Positions 32,942 to 43,406 of a stretch of 64,000 nt of DNA are shown one piece after another (the first letter of the stretch is position 1; each line of letters begins with the position of its first letter). The notes under the pieces are model-generated. The model saw only the letters and a program-made list of their open reading frames with translations, was not told the DNA's origin and searched no databases. Both the position numbers and the translations under genes were made by a program. The stretch is from Bacillota bacterium (GTDB lineage Bacteria > Bacillota > Clostridia > DSM-8532), in NCBI GenBank assembly GCA_023443745.1, contig JAEZTB010000045.1, forward strand, positions 1 to 64,000, read 5' to 3'.

Positions 32942-34201
32942 TTACAAGCGCCTGATATCTGCGCCCAATCTCTGTAATTTATTCTCTATAAATTCATAGC
33001 CCCTGTCAATATGATGAATATCCAGAACCTCGGTGGTTCCTTTTGCAGCAAGACCTGCAATGATGAGCGCGGCTCCGGCCCGCAAATCAGTAGCTCTTAC
33101 CTGTGCCCCTTGGAGCTTATCAAGGCCTTCGATTATGGCAGTTCTGCCATCTACACGGATCTGGGCTCCCATTCGCTTCAACTCATTAACATGCATGAAT
33201 CTGTTTTCAAAGATGGTTTCCACAATCATGCTTGTGCCTTCGGCAAAGCAAAGATATGCTGCCAGTTGAGCCTGCATATCAGTAGGAAATCCCGGAAACG
33301 GGTGAGTCTTGATGTCCAAAGCTGCCGGTCGGGCTATACCTCTCACCCTGATTTCGTTACCCTGCTCCATAATTTCCATACCCGATTCTCGGAGTTTAGC
33401 CGTAACAGGCTTCAGATGGTCAGGCACCACATTGGTAAGAGTGATGTCACCCCCGGTCAAAGCAGCGGCTGCCATAAGGGTCCCGGCTTCTATCCGGTCA
33501 GGCATAATTGTATGTTCTGCTCCATGCACCGTTTCAACGCCTTCAATAACAATGGTGTCGGTTCCTGCACCCGTTATGCGAGCCCCCATCTCTATAAGGA
33601 AAGAGGCCAGGTCGATTATTTCAGGCTCGGAGGCCGCATTTTCAATGGTGGTCTGTCCCTCGGCTAAAACTGCGGCGGTAAGTAGATTTTCAGTAGCACC
33701 CACACTGGGAAAATCCAGATAAATATTGGCACCCTGAAGCTTCCTGCCGGGGCACTGAGCTTGGATATACCCATGTCCATTCTCAATCTGGGCTCCCATG
33801 GCCTCGAATCCTTTTAAATGAAGATCTACAGGCCTGCTACCAATAGGACATCCACCAGGAAGGGCCACTGTGGCAATACCAGCCCGGGCGAGCAACGGCC
33901 CCATAACCAGGAATGAGGCGCGAAGCTTACTAACTAATTCATAGTCGGCAGTATGTCCGGTCAGGGAAGGAGTAGATATAGCTATTTTCCGGGCCTTGCC
34001 ATTGACTTTGACATCAGCTCCAAGATTGGATATAAGCTCGCACATACCTGAAACATCGTCCAGTCCCGGAATTTGTTTTATAAGACATTCTTCGGCAGAT
34101 AATAAACAAGCCGAAATGATTGGAAGAATTGCATTTTTTGAACTTGAAATCAGTGCAGTACCAAACAAGGGTTTACCCCCCTGAATAACAAAAGCTCCCA
34201 T
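32942..34201 (-). CDS. murA: UDP-N-acetylglucosamine 1-carboxyvinyltransferase
   Basis: The 419-residue enzyme transfers enolpyruvate from PEP to UDP-GlcNAc, the first committed step of peptidoglycan synthesis. It has SKNAILP (21-27) and the catalytic loop LPGGCPIGSRPVDLH with Cys118, the fosfomycin target. Because the cysteine is present, natural fosfomycin resistance by Asp substitution is not indicated. Many Bacillota carry two copies and I cannot tell which this is. The start follows AAAGGTGATGGGG. The 190 bases upstream hold no clear promoter or gene. Confidence 0.96.
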   Translation of the reverse strand: MGAFVIQGGKPLFGTALISSSKNAILPIISACLLSAEECLIKQIPGLDDVSGMCELISNLGADVKVNGKARKIAISTPSLTGHTADYELVSKLRASFLVMGPLLARAGIATVALPGGCPIGSRPVDLHLKGFEAMGAQIENGHGYIQAQCPGRKLQGANIYLDFPSVGATENLLTAAVLAEGQTTIENAASEPEIIDLASFLIEMGARITGAGTDTIVIEGVETVHGAEHTIMPDRIEAGTLMAAAALTGGDITLTNVVPDHLKPVTAKLRESGMEIMEQGNEIRVRGIARPAALDIKTHPFPGFPTDMQAQLAAYLCFAEGTSMIVETIFENRFMHVNELKRMGAQIRVDGRTAIIEGLDKLQGAQVRATDLRAGAALIIAGLAAKGTTEVLDIHHIDRGYEFIENKLQRLGADIRRL

Positions 34202-34391
34202 TACCCCATCACCTTTCTTTTTTTATGTACACCAACTTCTGGAGCTTTTTATTCCTTTCTTTTCCTGGTTCCCGACTGAATTTATTCTATTCAAATCAAT
34301 CTTAGTATCTTCTTTTAAGCTTAGTTTCACACGTGGTAAATCAATCTTTAAACAAAATGTAATTTTGCTGCATGAAAAATTTTTTTTAGTT

Positions 34392-37300
34392 TTACAGCTC
34401 ACCGCAAAGTCGTAACGTGCGTTCGAGCATGACCAAGAAATCACCATAAGTTACTATTTTTTCCGGATACGAGAGATTGGAACCATTCCCTTGAACAATA
34501 CCGTTTTCCAGGGCAAATTTGTAAGAATTCAAATAGCGATTGTCACTTTTTGACAAATCCTGGTATTGCGACCAAACACTCGGCTTAGTGGGCTGCGTGT
34601 TCTCACGGGTCATGAATTGATACAGGGAAACCAGCATATAAGCAGCTTTATCCCTGCGTGCGCCAGCATCCGAAACATCACCAGCAGCTTCAATAAGCCC
34701 TGCCCGAACTGCTTGTTGGAGCATTTCCTCATCAGTGACTGCTTCAACATCCGATTGGCTGGCAACAATGTCCATGATAAGCCTCAAAATAGCCTTTTGA
34801 GTAATCGCAGCATTGGGCTTGAAGGTTTTTCCTTCCAGGCTCTTGAGCTTGAATACCGATTGAATGCGCTCCATACTCTCGGTGATGTAGGCCGGTACAC
34901 TGGGAACCGGCTGGATACCCCAAGTTGCAGCAACATAAGCTCCCGGCTTATCCAATTCACCCGCTACCAAGCTATTGGCATAGTCTGTGTAGGTAGGAAG
35001 TACGTACCAGCTTTGATTGGTGCTGGCAGCATAGGTTTTAACCTGCTCCTGTCCATAGGCACCAAGCCCAATAGGAAGCTCTACACGTATGGAACGGGTA
35101 AGCTTCTGAACGAAGGTATTACTTTGTAAGTAAGACACCTTAAGACCGGCAACCGGGGTTTTAAACTGCATATTGGCAGCCGCCTTATACTGGGTTGCTG
35201 GTGAGATTGTTTCAAGCCTAAAACTCAGCTCAGAATTTTTAGCCTTTTGCACAAAATATTCATCGTTCTGGAAGGTACCGGGCCTTATAAGATATTGACC
35301 CCAGGGCAGCTTCACATAAAGCTCTTTCTTGAGCTCCGACAGAACGTCAAAAACAGCAGCTCCAAGTTCCAGGCGTATAATGGAGGTCTTTCCCGGTGGC
35401 TGTGAAAGATCAAGCTTAACAACAGGTCCGTATAGCTCGCGGATCCGTTCCCCCAAAACATGGGAATGCGCGCCTAAAGAAGTTATGGTCCAGATACCGT
35501 TCTCAAGCTTGGTGGGAATATTAAGTCCATCTCCGGTAACCACATCATCCAGATCATAGCTTCCGTCATACTCGCTTTTACTCTTGTTGGTAATGACCAT
35601 AATGGTCCTGGTAGGCTCACTTCTTAATTGGGTTTTGTTATCAAAGGCATAAAGCCTTGCATAATAGCGGCGATTAGCCACAAGGTTGCCAACTGTATGG
35701 GTGCCGCCTGTAACCTGGGTCATGGTAGACTTTTCAAAGTTGGCATTGTCAGCAAATTCCAGATAATAGGTAAACCCTGTTATCGCATCCCAGAGGTAGG
35801 TAATGCTCTTTTCTGTGACTCCGTCAGGCCCACTTTTCACACCAAAGCCCGTTGGGGGCGCAGGGGGCTTATAGGCCTCGGTCCTTATAACCAGAGGATT
35901 ACTGTATACGGATTCCAGGGGCTGTCCCTGAGAAGTTTTGCTGATGGTTTTAATCCAAAAGTAATAGACTGTATTCGCTTCCAAGCCGTCTACACGTAAA
36001 AAGGTATTCCGACGAATTTCCTCATAGGAAACCTGTTTCGTTATAGTGGCCGAAGCTAATTTATCGCTGGTGCCTGCTTTAATCTCGTAATCCATATTCA
36101 AGGTATAGGTCCAGAATAGATCGACAAAGCTGTCAGCCGCAATACCCTTAAGATCGCTGGGCACGGTAGGAGTTACCGGTGTCTCGGGGATCTGGGGCGG
36201 AGTGGTAATAACAATGGGATCCGAGGGGTCGGAAGCCGTACCATTCTGGTTTTCAATGGTGACCCACACAAGATAAGCCGTATTATGAGTCAGGTTTGTT
36301 ACATTGAAGGTGAAGCTCTGGTCCGCAGCATCCTCGGGGATATTAGGTATGACAACAGGCTGTTGGGCTATCTCAAAAGCCTTGATATCGGGCTGGGATA
36401 AATCACTGTAGGTCACATACTCGCTATTCCGGTTATTGCGTAAGCGGATGACATTTAAAGCGTCATTATAGCTTACCACATGGGGAACAACCTTCCATCC
36501 GGGCTGGTAGTTAACTATCATCCCGTTCTTTTTTCTAGGGTCGGTTGGATCAAGAAGCTGATTATTATTATAATCCTCAGCACTGGTATATACCCATCGA
36601 AGCTTATCACTGTCATAAAGGGCATGCCACTTCTTTTTCAGAACCATAGCAGCACTTGTTTCGGTAACGCTGTCCGAGCCGGGCATTAAGCCGAAAGGAG
36701 GCGCCGAAGGTGCGATAGGCCTGTCCGCTCCCGTGTCGGGCTTGGTGATGATAACCTTTACGGCCTGCTTGGAAATATAGGGCATGGTAACCATAAAGCC
36801 ATCTCCGGGATTTTGGACAAGAAAGCTCTTCTTGGCATAGATGACAAAATAGTAGGTGCTGTTGGATTTAAGCCCACTCAGGTTGTAGCGGTAGCCCATG
36901 ACCTCTCCGGTCAGCTTGTTGCGTACCTGGTTGGCCTCACCCATGGTCAGGTCGGCACCGATTTTAAAATTGGAGGGAGGATTGGCAACATCCCGGATGT
37001 CCTCCAATAAATAAATGTCATAGGTTACATCGTTATCAATATGGCCTTCTCCGGTATAGGGCACACGCCATAATAGGGCTGCACTGGTAGAAGTCAAAAG
37101 CTCATCATACTTAAGAGGCTTAGGATCTGCATCAACAAAGGCATCCACCAGATCGGGAGCCTCAGGCTGCTGGGGAATCTGTTCCTTCAGCATGACCTTG
37201 TTATTTGATCTGAATTCAATAGGGGCGCTGCTCCCCTGAACATAAGCCTTGGCATCAATTTTAAAGCTATAAAGAGCAGGGTCGTTTTTCTTGACCGTGA

Positions 37301-38309
37301 TCAGATAGCTGTCAACATCGGGTATCAAACGGTAAAGCTGGCCCTCAGGATCGGAGTCAGTATAGCGATAAAGCTCATAATCGACACGGGTAAAAGCATT
37401 GCCCTTGACGATAGGGTTCCAGAAAAGCTTCCAGATTACATCCCCTTCGCTGGTATAGCCGACCCGTTGAGCTTTTAAGAGAATATCTGTTTTGATGGTG
37501 ACAGCTCCGATTTCATCAACTGTTGCACAAGCAACGTTTGGACTGGGTATGGGTACAACCTTGATGGAGTATTCGCGACCGGGCAGAGCAAAGGTATAGA
37601 TATACTCAAGCTTTTTTTCATCGCGGTTGACTGTAACAGCCGAGCCGCTCTTGCCGATTTCGGAAGCTACAATATCAGGAATAGAAGGGGGCTGGGTAAA
37701 ACCCTTGGTGTCAGAAATCAGGATACGGTAATTGATACGGCCCGTGGTATCCCAAACATCATCCCATTTGATTTTGATGTTGTTGGTACCGGGAATAAGC
37801 TCCACAGAAACATGTAGGCCGGTCAGGAATTTGGCAGGATTGGACCTTTGAGAGTTTACAGTATATTGACCTGTAGGTGTATTGGCTGTATAGGTTGCCC
37901 TGACGTAGGACTCATATATGGTGCCATGCTTGATGCCTTCAGGCGTATACTCGTCAAGATTATAGCCTGTAGCAGTACCGGGAAGAGAAACCTTCAGTGC
38001 ATCGGGCTGTACTTGACCGGTACCATGGACAACCTCATTAAGGCCCAGATTAATATAGCGCTCATTTGCCTCAGGAGGAAAAGTCGTAGAATCCCAGTTT
38101 AATTGAGCATACCAGGTTCTGGCGTTCATATTCTGGACATAGCCGATATCAGTCACCCGATTACGTTGGGGAGAAGGCAAAACAGGAGGTTCGGCAGCAA
38201 GAGCGCCATTTACTGTTATTCCCAGTAACAGAGCTGCGATCAGAACACAGGCTGTTGTTTTTATATATCCATGGGGTTTCACTAAAGCGTCACTCCTCAT
38301 TCTTATCAT
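34392..38309 (-). CDS. Large secreted fibronectin-III protein with SLH-like C-terminus
   Basis: This 1305-residue protein has a signal peptide (hydrophobic core CVLIAALLLGITVNGALAA). It carries at least five fibronectin type III-like modules, visible from strand motifs such as NSTYYFVIYAKK, HNTAYLVWVTIE, ANTVYYFWIKTI and ANRRYYARLYAF. After residue 950 comes a beta-rich domain, then about 150 residues resembling a degenerate S-layer homology region (ALENGIVQGNGSNLSYPEK...TYGDFLVMLERTL). It is probably a surface-bound adhesion or scaffold protein. The ATG overlaps the stop of the upstream partner (ATGA). A GTG nine codons in, with GAGGAG 10 bases before it, is an alternative start. No enzyme domain is visible. 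Confidence 0.8.
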   Translation of the reverse strand: MIRMRSDALVKPHGYIKTTACVLIAALLLGITVNGALAAEPPVLPSPQRNRVTDIGYVQNMNARTWYAQLNWDSTTFPPEANERYINLGLNEVVHGTGQVQPDALKVSLPGTATGYNLDEYTPEGIKHGTIYESYVRATYTANTPTGQYTVNSQRSNPAKFLTGLHVSVELIPGTNNIKIKWDDVWDTTGRINYRILISDTKGFTQPPSIPDIVASEIGKSGSAVTVNRDEKKLEYIYTFALPGREYSIKVVPIPSPNVACATVDEIGAVTIKTDILLKAQRVGYTSEGDVIWKLFWNPIVKGNAFTRVDYELYRYTDSDPEGQLYRLIPDVDSYLITVKKNDPALYSFKIDAKAYVQGSSAPIEFRSNNKVMLKEQIPQQPEAPDLVDAFVDADPKPLKYDELLTSTSAALLWRVPYTGEGHIDNDVTYDIYLLEDIRDVANPPSNFKIGADLTMGEANQVRNKLTGEVMGYRYNLSGLKSNSTYYFVIYAKKSFLVQNPGDGFMVTMPYISKQAVKVIITKPDTGADRPIAPSAPPFGLMPGSDSVTETSAAMVLKKKWHALYDSDKLRWVYTSAEDYNNNQLLDPTDPRKKNGMIVNYQPGWKVVPHVVSYNDALNVIRLRNNRNSEYVTYSDLSQPDIKAFEIAQQPVVIPNIPEDAADQSFTFNVTNLTHNTAYLVWVTIENQNGTASDPSDPIVITTPPQIPETPVTPTVPSDLKGIAADSFVDLFWTYTLNMDYEIKAGTSDKLASATITKQVSYEEIRRNTFLRVDGLEANTVYYFWIKTISKTSQGQPLESVYSNPLVIRTEAYKPPAPPTGFGVKSGPDGVTEKSITYLWDAITGFTYYLEFADNANFEKSTMTQVTGGTHTVGNLVANRRYYARLYAFDNKTQLRSEPTRTIMVITNKSKSEYDGSYDLDDVVTGDGLNIPTKLENGIWTITSLGAHSHVLGERIRELYGPVVKLDLSQPPGKTSIIRLELGAAVFDVLSELKKELYVKLPWGQYLIRPGTFQNDEYFVQKAKNSELSFRLETISPATQYKAAANMQFKTPVAGLKVSYLQSNTFVQKLTRSIRVELPIGLGAYGQEQVKTYAASTNQSWYVLPTYTDYANSLVAGELDKPGAYVAATWGIQPVPSVPAYITESMERIQSVFKLKSLEGKTFKPNAAITQKAILRLIMDIVASQSDVEAVTDEEMLQQAVRAGLIEAAGDVSDAGARRDKAAYMLVSLYQFMTRENTQPTKPSVWSQYQDLSKSDNRYLNSYKFALENGIVQGNGSNLSYPEKIVTYGDFLVMLERTLRLCGEL

Positions 38310-41300
38310 TTTTCAAACTTCTCAAGGGCCTTAGACATCATATCCAGCAGCATGCCGGTTGTGGTGCGCCCAACAGCATCAAACTTTTTGTTCTCAAGGG
38401 TGGTTAAATTGAGATCCACACCAAGCACAACATATTTGTAAAGCGACGTATTAATCAGCGAGCCATTAGCTATGTTTATGGTTTTGGAAGGCTTTAGCAG
38501 CGATGGGTTAATGTTTGCCTTGCTGCAATAGAGCTTGACGGCCAGCGATACTGAGGTTTGGTTATCCACGTAGCCGTTTAGCTGCTTGGCTCCCATAACA
38601 TCGCCAATGCCAAGGGTTGATGCCTTCTTTACAGGAGTCATGCCCATTATGTCTCCGTCCCTCCGGGTTAACACCGCATAGAGCATCACAGCCTGTTCAC
38701 CGGATACGGGATTGGCAGGGTATAAGGTGCCCTTGCCAAATACCTTTGAAAGGTCATATTGGGCCGATAACTTTGAAAGGGTTTCTTCAAAAGGACTTCC
38801 TGGCTGTACAGTAACTGTTCCGCTTCCTACCACCGCATATTCTCCGGGCTTTTCGGCACGGAAGAGAGCGTACTGCATAACATAGCCCTTAGCCCCCGAG
38901 GGTTCCTTCCAACCCGAGCCATAATTGACATAGGGGGTGATAAGGCCGCTTCTGTAGGTATATTCAAGCTTGACTCCAATTTTTCCTGGGAAGGAAGTAA
39001 TCCCCTTGGTGACAACAGTGTTGGTTGACAGCCCGCTCCCGCCGTCAATGATATCCTTTAAATAACGGGAGAGCTCTTTTTCAACCTTGACCATGACTCC
39101 TTTGATCAAATCCTTGAGATCGGTATGTGTCCGATAGCTATAGCTGTCAAGATTCTTAAGGATCAGGGACAGCTCCCTATCCAGAATGCCGTACTTAAAG
39201 GGACCTTTGGCGTCAGGCTTTTTTAGGATATCATAAATGATATTCCTTAGTTCACCATAGGTCAGGCGTGAGCCTATGGCCGAAGCCTCCAGGTCGTATA
39301 CCCTGGATGCTGATGTAAAGCCCGTGGGGAATTTTGTCTGAGGATCTTGGGTCCGATATACCTTAAGCAGCAGCATGGGTTCCTTGGCGCTGTTTACCAT
39401 GGCCTGAGTCTTTAATGCCGCAAGGTCAATACTGCCTTTATTTAGAGTAATCTCTGCCCCCAAGAGCTTGAGATTGAGCCGGCTGTCATATTTCTCGATA
39501 GCTTCCAGCGTTTTATAGGGTATTAATATTTCATAAGCCGTTGTGTTAGTCTGTTCGGAAGAAAGATCCACAGTAACCGTGGACTCCCTGGCAGCCTGCA
39601 GCAACCCCGAAATCTGATCGTCCTTTAGAATAGCCCGGAAGGAAGTCCCCTCTTTGATGTCCACACGCCAATATTGCTTTTTGGTAAGACCATCCGCTTC
39701 ATTATTAAAGAGGTCTATGACATCGTCCTCTTTCTGATCATCGTCATAATCGTCTTGAGAAAAGTCGGTTCGAGCCGTAACCGGGCCGATATGGATGGAT
39801 TCCTCCACATTATAGGCCCAGAGCTTGACATAGTAAAGGGTATTGGATTTCAAAGGAAGATCGTGAAGGATTCCGTCTTCATCCCTCACAGGCTTCTTGG
39901 TTATTATCGCGTAGTAAATATAATGGGGTGATTTCTCCTCCACATAGAGGTTGGTCTTCTCACGGTAATAGGTTATAGGACTTAAGCGTTCATAATCGGC
40001 ATCGTTGTCCGTTCTGGCTTCCAGGAAATAGGTATAGGGGGCTTCACCCTCCCATCGCACCTCTATTTCCTTCATGGCATTCCGAGTCTTGGCCTGAATG
40101 GGGCTACCAGGGTTACTTAACCAGCTGCCTGCACTATACCAACGGTTATCCACTTTGTTTTTCACACGGATATCGTACCATTGGTCCGATTCCAGATTGT
40201 AAATTCTGAAATAGAAGGTGCTGCCATCCTTGACACAGGTGTATTGGGAACGGTTCAGGCGGACATATTGGCTGTCGGCAGTTCCTGCCTTTTTTAAGTA
40301 GACCTCCATGGAATCGGCCATAGTTTGGCTTGTGGCGCACTGAATATTAAAGCCTACCTCAAGATCCTTGACCGCCTCCAAGAAGGCCGGCTCCTTGACC
40401 ATGCGTGTCGTAACAGGTATGGTTATCCAACGGCTCACCTTTTCCAGGGAGTTGCCGGATGGATCATTCACTCCCCTTTTTCTCACAGCACGAAGGCTGA
40501 AGAAATAAGTGCGATTGGGCTTCAGGAAGGTGCGATCGATGCGCATAACCACGCTTCCGTTTTCATCAAGGGTAAGCACTTTAGCATTCAGGCTGGTGTT
40601 TTTGACATCAAGATGCAGCTTAGAGTCCCCCGGGGGAGATCTGAACTCATTATAGGCATTTAAAAAGCTGATATTGACCGAATCCGAGGCGTAATCCGCA
40701 TCAATGGCCTGGGGTGAAATATTGGTGCTGGTGCATATCATCTCATAGGTGACATCCGACTCGGCATGGAGCCAGTTCAATGTAACTTTGGCGTCGCTTA
40801 AAAGCAATTCACCATCCGGACCTACAGCTATGGAGAACTCTGAAGGCGACCTCGGTTCCCGGGTGTTATTATCCAAACCCCCTGAGTCTATCTTCGGGGT
40901 GGTAATGGCCTTAACGGCTGTAAAAGCCGATCGGCCAATTACATCACCACCGACCACAAGGGAGGAACGAGCTTTAATATAGTATACGGTGTTGGGCATG
41001 ATGGGCTCCTTTTGTCCATTGCCCATAACAATTCCCGAACTGGTAATGGTTACGCCGCGTTGGATTCTTTCAGCCTCCCCAGGATAGGGAGCATTGTCGA
41101 TAGCCACAGGTACATCGCTGAATTGGGAGGCATCGCGGCTTATATAAATTTCGTAGTCAATAGCCCTTCCGGTTGTGGCACTGGTATAGCGCTGCCACTC
41201 CACATTGGTCAGAACACGTTCATAATTGACTGATATACCGGCCAGGGTCAAGTTTCCGGCAGGATCCACATTGGTCTTGGGTGCAATGTCGAGCTGGATA

Positions 41301-43312
41301 TTGGGCATGGGAACAGGTAATTCTGTCAAAGGCCAAGTGGTAAAGCTGTAGACCGGCGACTTATAGGACAGGCGGTTGTTAATATCTGCTGCCAATCCAT
41401 CGCGGTCCCCCCAAATATCCCTGTCAATGTCGGCATTATCCTTTAGCCTTGAGGTAAAAACCTGCATATAGTAGGTTGTATTGGGCACCAGAAAGGTCGG
41501 GTAATCCCCTTTTTTACCGTCTTCACTGGGGTCCTCGTTATTTTCAAAATCAAGGGATTTATTGCTTACATAATCATAGAACAGTTGATCACCGGGTATG
41601 GTGCAAATCAGCCTGTTGGGGTTGTTGGGGTCCTGAGAAAAATTCTTCTTGCCCAGAACGAGCACACGTTTTTGTTTGACGGGCAGATAGATATCCTTGG
41701 CAGAAGAAAAACCAATGGTCTTGGTCTGGGTTTCAATCGTGCTTTCAGGCAAATAGGTTGAAAGGAGGACATGAAAGGTATAATCCTCGTCCGTATAGGG
41801 TTGTGCCATGAAAGCATCCCAGCTGGTGACCTGTTTCCACGCAAGAGGCTTTTCAAAGGACAGACGCAGGTCACTTGCAGGAATTTCAACCTTACCGCTG
41901 GAAAGCTCAGTATTTGGCACGGTTACTTCTTTACGTCCCACATAGAGGGGTTCGGTCTTAATCTCTTTGGGTAGGGGCGGCTTACCCGCATCGGTACCCA
42001 GCAGTCTTAAGTCCACACAAAGGGAGGAGCTCCTTGGCAGAACCGAGGAGCTGTCGAAATAGACGACTCTGAAATAATACTCAGGGTGTGTAGTCCCCGT
42101 CAAGGGTATGGTGACTATTTCACTGCCATAGGATGCAGAAGCAGGCAGAGATGAATCGGGTATCTTGACCCAACGTTCTGTTTGGGTGTAAAGATCATCA
42201 ATACGTGAAGCATATTGTACTTGATAATAAAGCTCCGGATATACCCCGTTGGTGATTTTTTTAAACCGGACCTCTACCTTGTCGGTATCAACCTTTGTGA
42301 GCTCCATCTGCATGGGTGTGTAGATGGAGGATATCGCTTGGTTGGCGTCGCTAAAGGCATTGTCAATATTCGTTACCATAAAACGATTATTGCTGTCTGT
42401 GCGAAGCTTGGTTCTACGAACAGGAATCTGCTCTGAGTCGGTATTCTCAAAGATAACGCCAATATTGGTAAACTCATATTCCGTGCCGGGCTCGATGCCC
42501 TGCTCTTTTTTAAGTATCACCGATACAAATTTATCGGTACTGGTGACATCACCATCGCTGATTCCCGCAACCGTAGTATTCTTCCCTTCAATAATCATGC
42601 TGGTGCCCGAATAATCGGTATTGAAATCCAGCATGCGGGTGGTGCCATGACCCACTGTCATATTGATCTGGAAGCAGGCCTTGCTGATGGAGTTCCCAGT
42701 CTCTTCCAGTTCTTTTAAGGCCGCCTTGCTTTTGTCCGTAAGATAGATGATTTTACCTGTGCTGAAAATGGTCGGAATTTTCCATTTCATTTTAATGACC
42801 GGATCATTACCGCTCCTGACAGTAATGGCGCTGCCTGAGGCATTCAGCTCCAATTCAGGGGCTTTGTCCTCGATATCGGACATTTTGGCCATTTCATTAA
42901 AGGATTCCCCTGTAAAGGTGATGTCTGCCAGATAATAGATTTCCCCTTGGTGGGAAGGGGCGGGATCGGTAGCATTTTGATATGCTTTCAGCGAGATATC
43001 GTAAATATGGTCCGGCAAAAGCTCTGTGCTCACCGTAACTTTTCTGCTGGCACTGTCATAAACCTCCTGGCCTCTAAGTTCAACTTCTTTACCAGCAGGT
43101 GTACCATCGGGTATGTGAAAGGTAACCACGGTAAAGGCCGGTTGAACCGGTGCAATGTAGCTGATATCATATTTCTGGGTACTTGGGTTCAACGCCACTG
43201 ACAGGCTAAGCTCCTGTGGAGCCGCAAAGCTTTTTATTTCCGAGGGCAGTCCTGATATAAGCAGCATCAGTATCAAGACAACGGCCATTATTCTTTTTGT
43301 AGCTTTATTCAT
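38306..43312 (-). CDS. Giant secreted fibronectin-III protein
   Basis: The 1668-residue protein begins with a signal peptide (RIMAVVLILMLLISGLPSEIKSFAA). It contains many FN3-like modules, seen in DHIYDISLKAYQ, NTTYYMQVFTSR, NTVYYIKARSSL, NRTYFFSLRAVR, DQWYDIRVKNK and NTLYYVKLWAYN. Next comes a domain with TTAYEILIPYKTLEAIEKYDS, like the beta-strand modules that precede SLH repeats, and a C-terminal region with helical segments that could be worn SLH repeats. It shares this architecture with the downstream gene and overlaps it by 4 bases, so the two are cotranslated and probably work together. No catalytic motif was seen. The start follows GGGGGAG. Confidence 0.8.
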   Translation of the reverse strand: MNKATKRIMAVVLILMLLISGLPSEIKSFAAPQELSLSVALNPSTQKYDISYIAPVQPAFTVVTFHIPDGTPAGKEVELRGQEVYDSASRKVTVSTELLPDHIYDISLKAYQNATDPAPSHQGEIYYLADITFTGESFNEMAKMSDIEDKAPELELNASGSAITVRSGNDPVIKMKWKIPTIFSTGKIIYLTDKSKAALKELEETGNSISKACFQINMTVGHGTTRMLDFNTDYSGTSMIIEGKNTTVAGISDGDVTSTDKFVSVILKKEQGIEPGTEYEFTNIGVIFENTDSEQIPVRRTKLRTDSNNRFMVTNIDNAFSDANQAISSIYTPMQMELTKVDTDKVEVRFKKITNGVYPELYYQVQYASRIDDLYTQTERWVKIPDSSLPASASYGSEIVTIPLTGTTHPEYYFRVVYFDSSSVLPRSSSLCVDLRLLGTDAGKPPLPKEIKTEPLYVGRKEVTVPNTELSSGKVEIPASDLRLSFEKPLAWKQVTSWDAFMAQPYTDEDYTFHVLLSTYLPESTIETQTKTIGFSSAKDIYLPVKQKRVLVLGKKNFSQDPNNPNRLICTIPGDQLFYDYVSNKSLDFENNEDPSEDGKKGDYPTFLVPNTTYYMQVFTSRLKDNADIDRDIWGDRDGLAADINNRLSYKSPVYSFTTWPLTELPVPMPNIQLDIAPKTNVDPAGNLTLAGISVNYERVLTNVEWQRYTSATTGRAIDYEIYISRDASQFSDVPVAIDNAPYPGEAERIQRGVTITSSGIVMGNGQKEPIMPNTVYYIKARSSLVVGGDVIGRSAFTAVKAITTPKIDSGGLDNNTREPRSPSEFSIAVGPDGELLLSDAKVTLNWLHAESDVTYEMICTSTNISPQAIDADYASDSVNISFLNAYNEFRSPPGDSKLHLDVKNTSLNAKVLTLDENGSVVMRIDRTFLKPNRTYFFSLRAVRKRGVNDPSGNSLEKVSRWITIPVTTRMVKEPAFLEAVKDLEVGFNIQCATSQTMADSMEVYLKKAGTADSQYVRLNRSQYTCVKDGSTFYFRIYNLESDQWYDIRVKNKVDNRWYSAGSWLSNPGSPIQAKTRNAMKEIEVRWEGEAPYTYFLEARTDNDADYERLSPITYYREKTNLYVEEKSPHYIYYAIITKKPVRDEDGILHDLPLKSNTLYYVKLWAYNVEESIHIGPVTARTDFSQDDYDDDQKEDDVIDLFNNEADGLTKKQYWRVDIKEGTSFRAILKDDQISGLLQAARESTVTVDLSSEQTNTTAYEILIPYKTLEAIEKYDSRLNLKLLGAEITLNKGSIDLAALKTQAMVNSAKEPMLLLKVYRTQDPQTKFPTGFTSASRVYDLEASAIGSRLTYGELRNIIYDILKKPDAKGPFKYGILDRELSLILKNLDSYSYRTHTDLKDLIKGVMVKVEKELSRYLKDIIDGGSGLSTNTVVTKGITSFPGKIGVKLEYTYRSGLITPYVNYGSGWKEPSGAKGYVMQYALFRAEKPGEYAVVGSGTVTVQPGSPFEETLSKLSAQYDLSKVFGKGTLYPANPVSGEQAVMLYAVLTRRDGDIMGMTPVKKASTLGIGDVMGAKQLNGYVDNQTSVSLAVKLYCSKANINPSLLKPSKTINIANGSLINTSLYKYVVLGVDLNLTTLENKKFDAVGRTTTGMLLDMMSKALEKFEK

Positions 43313-43406
43313 AAAGGAACTCCCCCTGATAGCAAAAATAATATATGAAAAGACTTTTACTATAGGGTTATCGGCATTCTGAGCCCCCCGATTTATGCGC
43401 TTTCAA

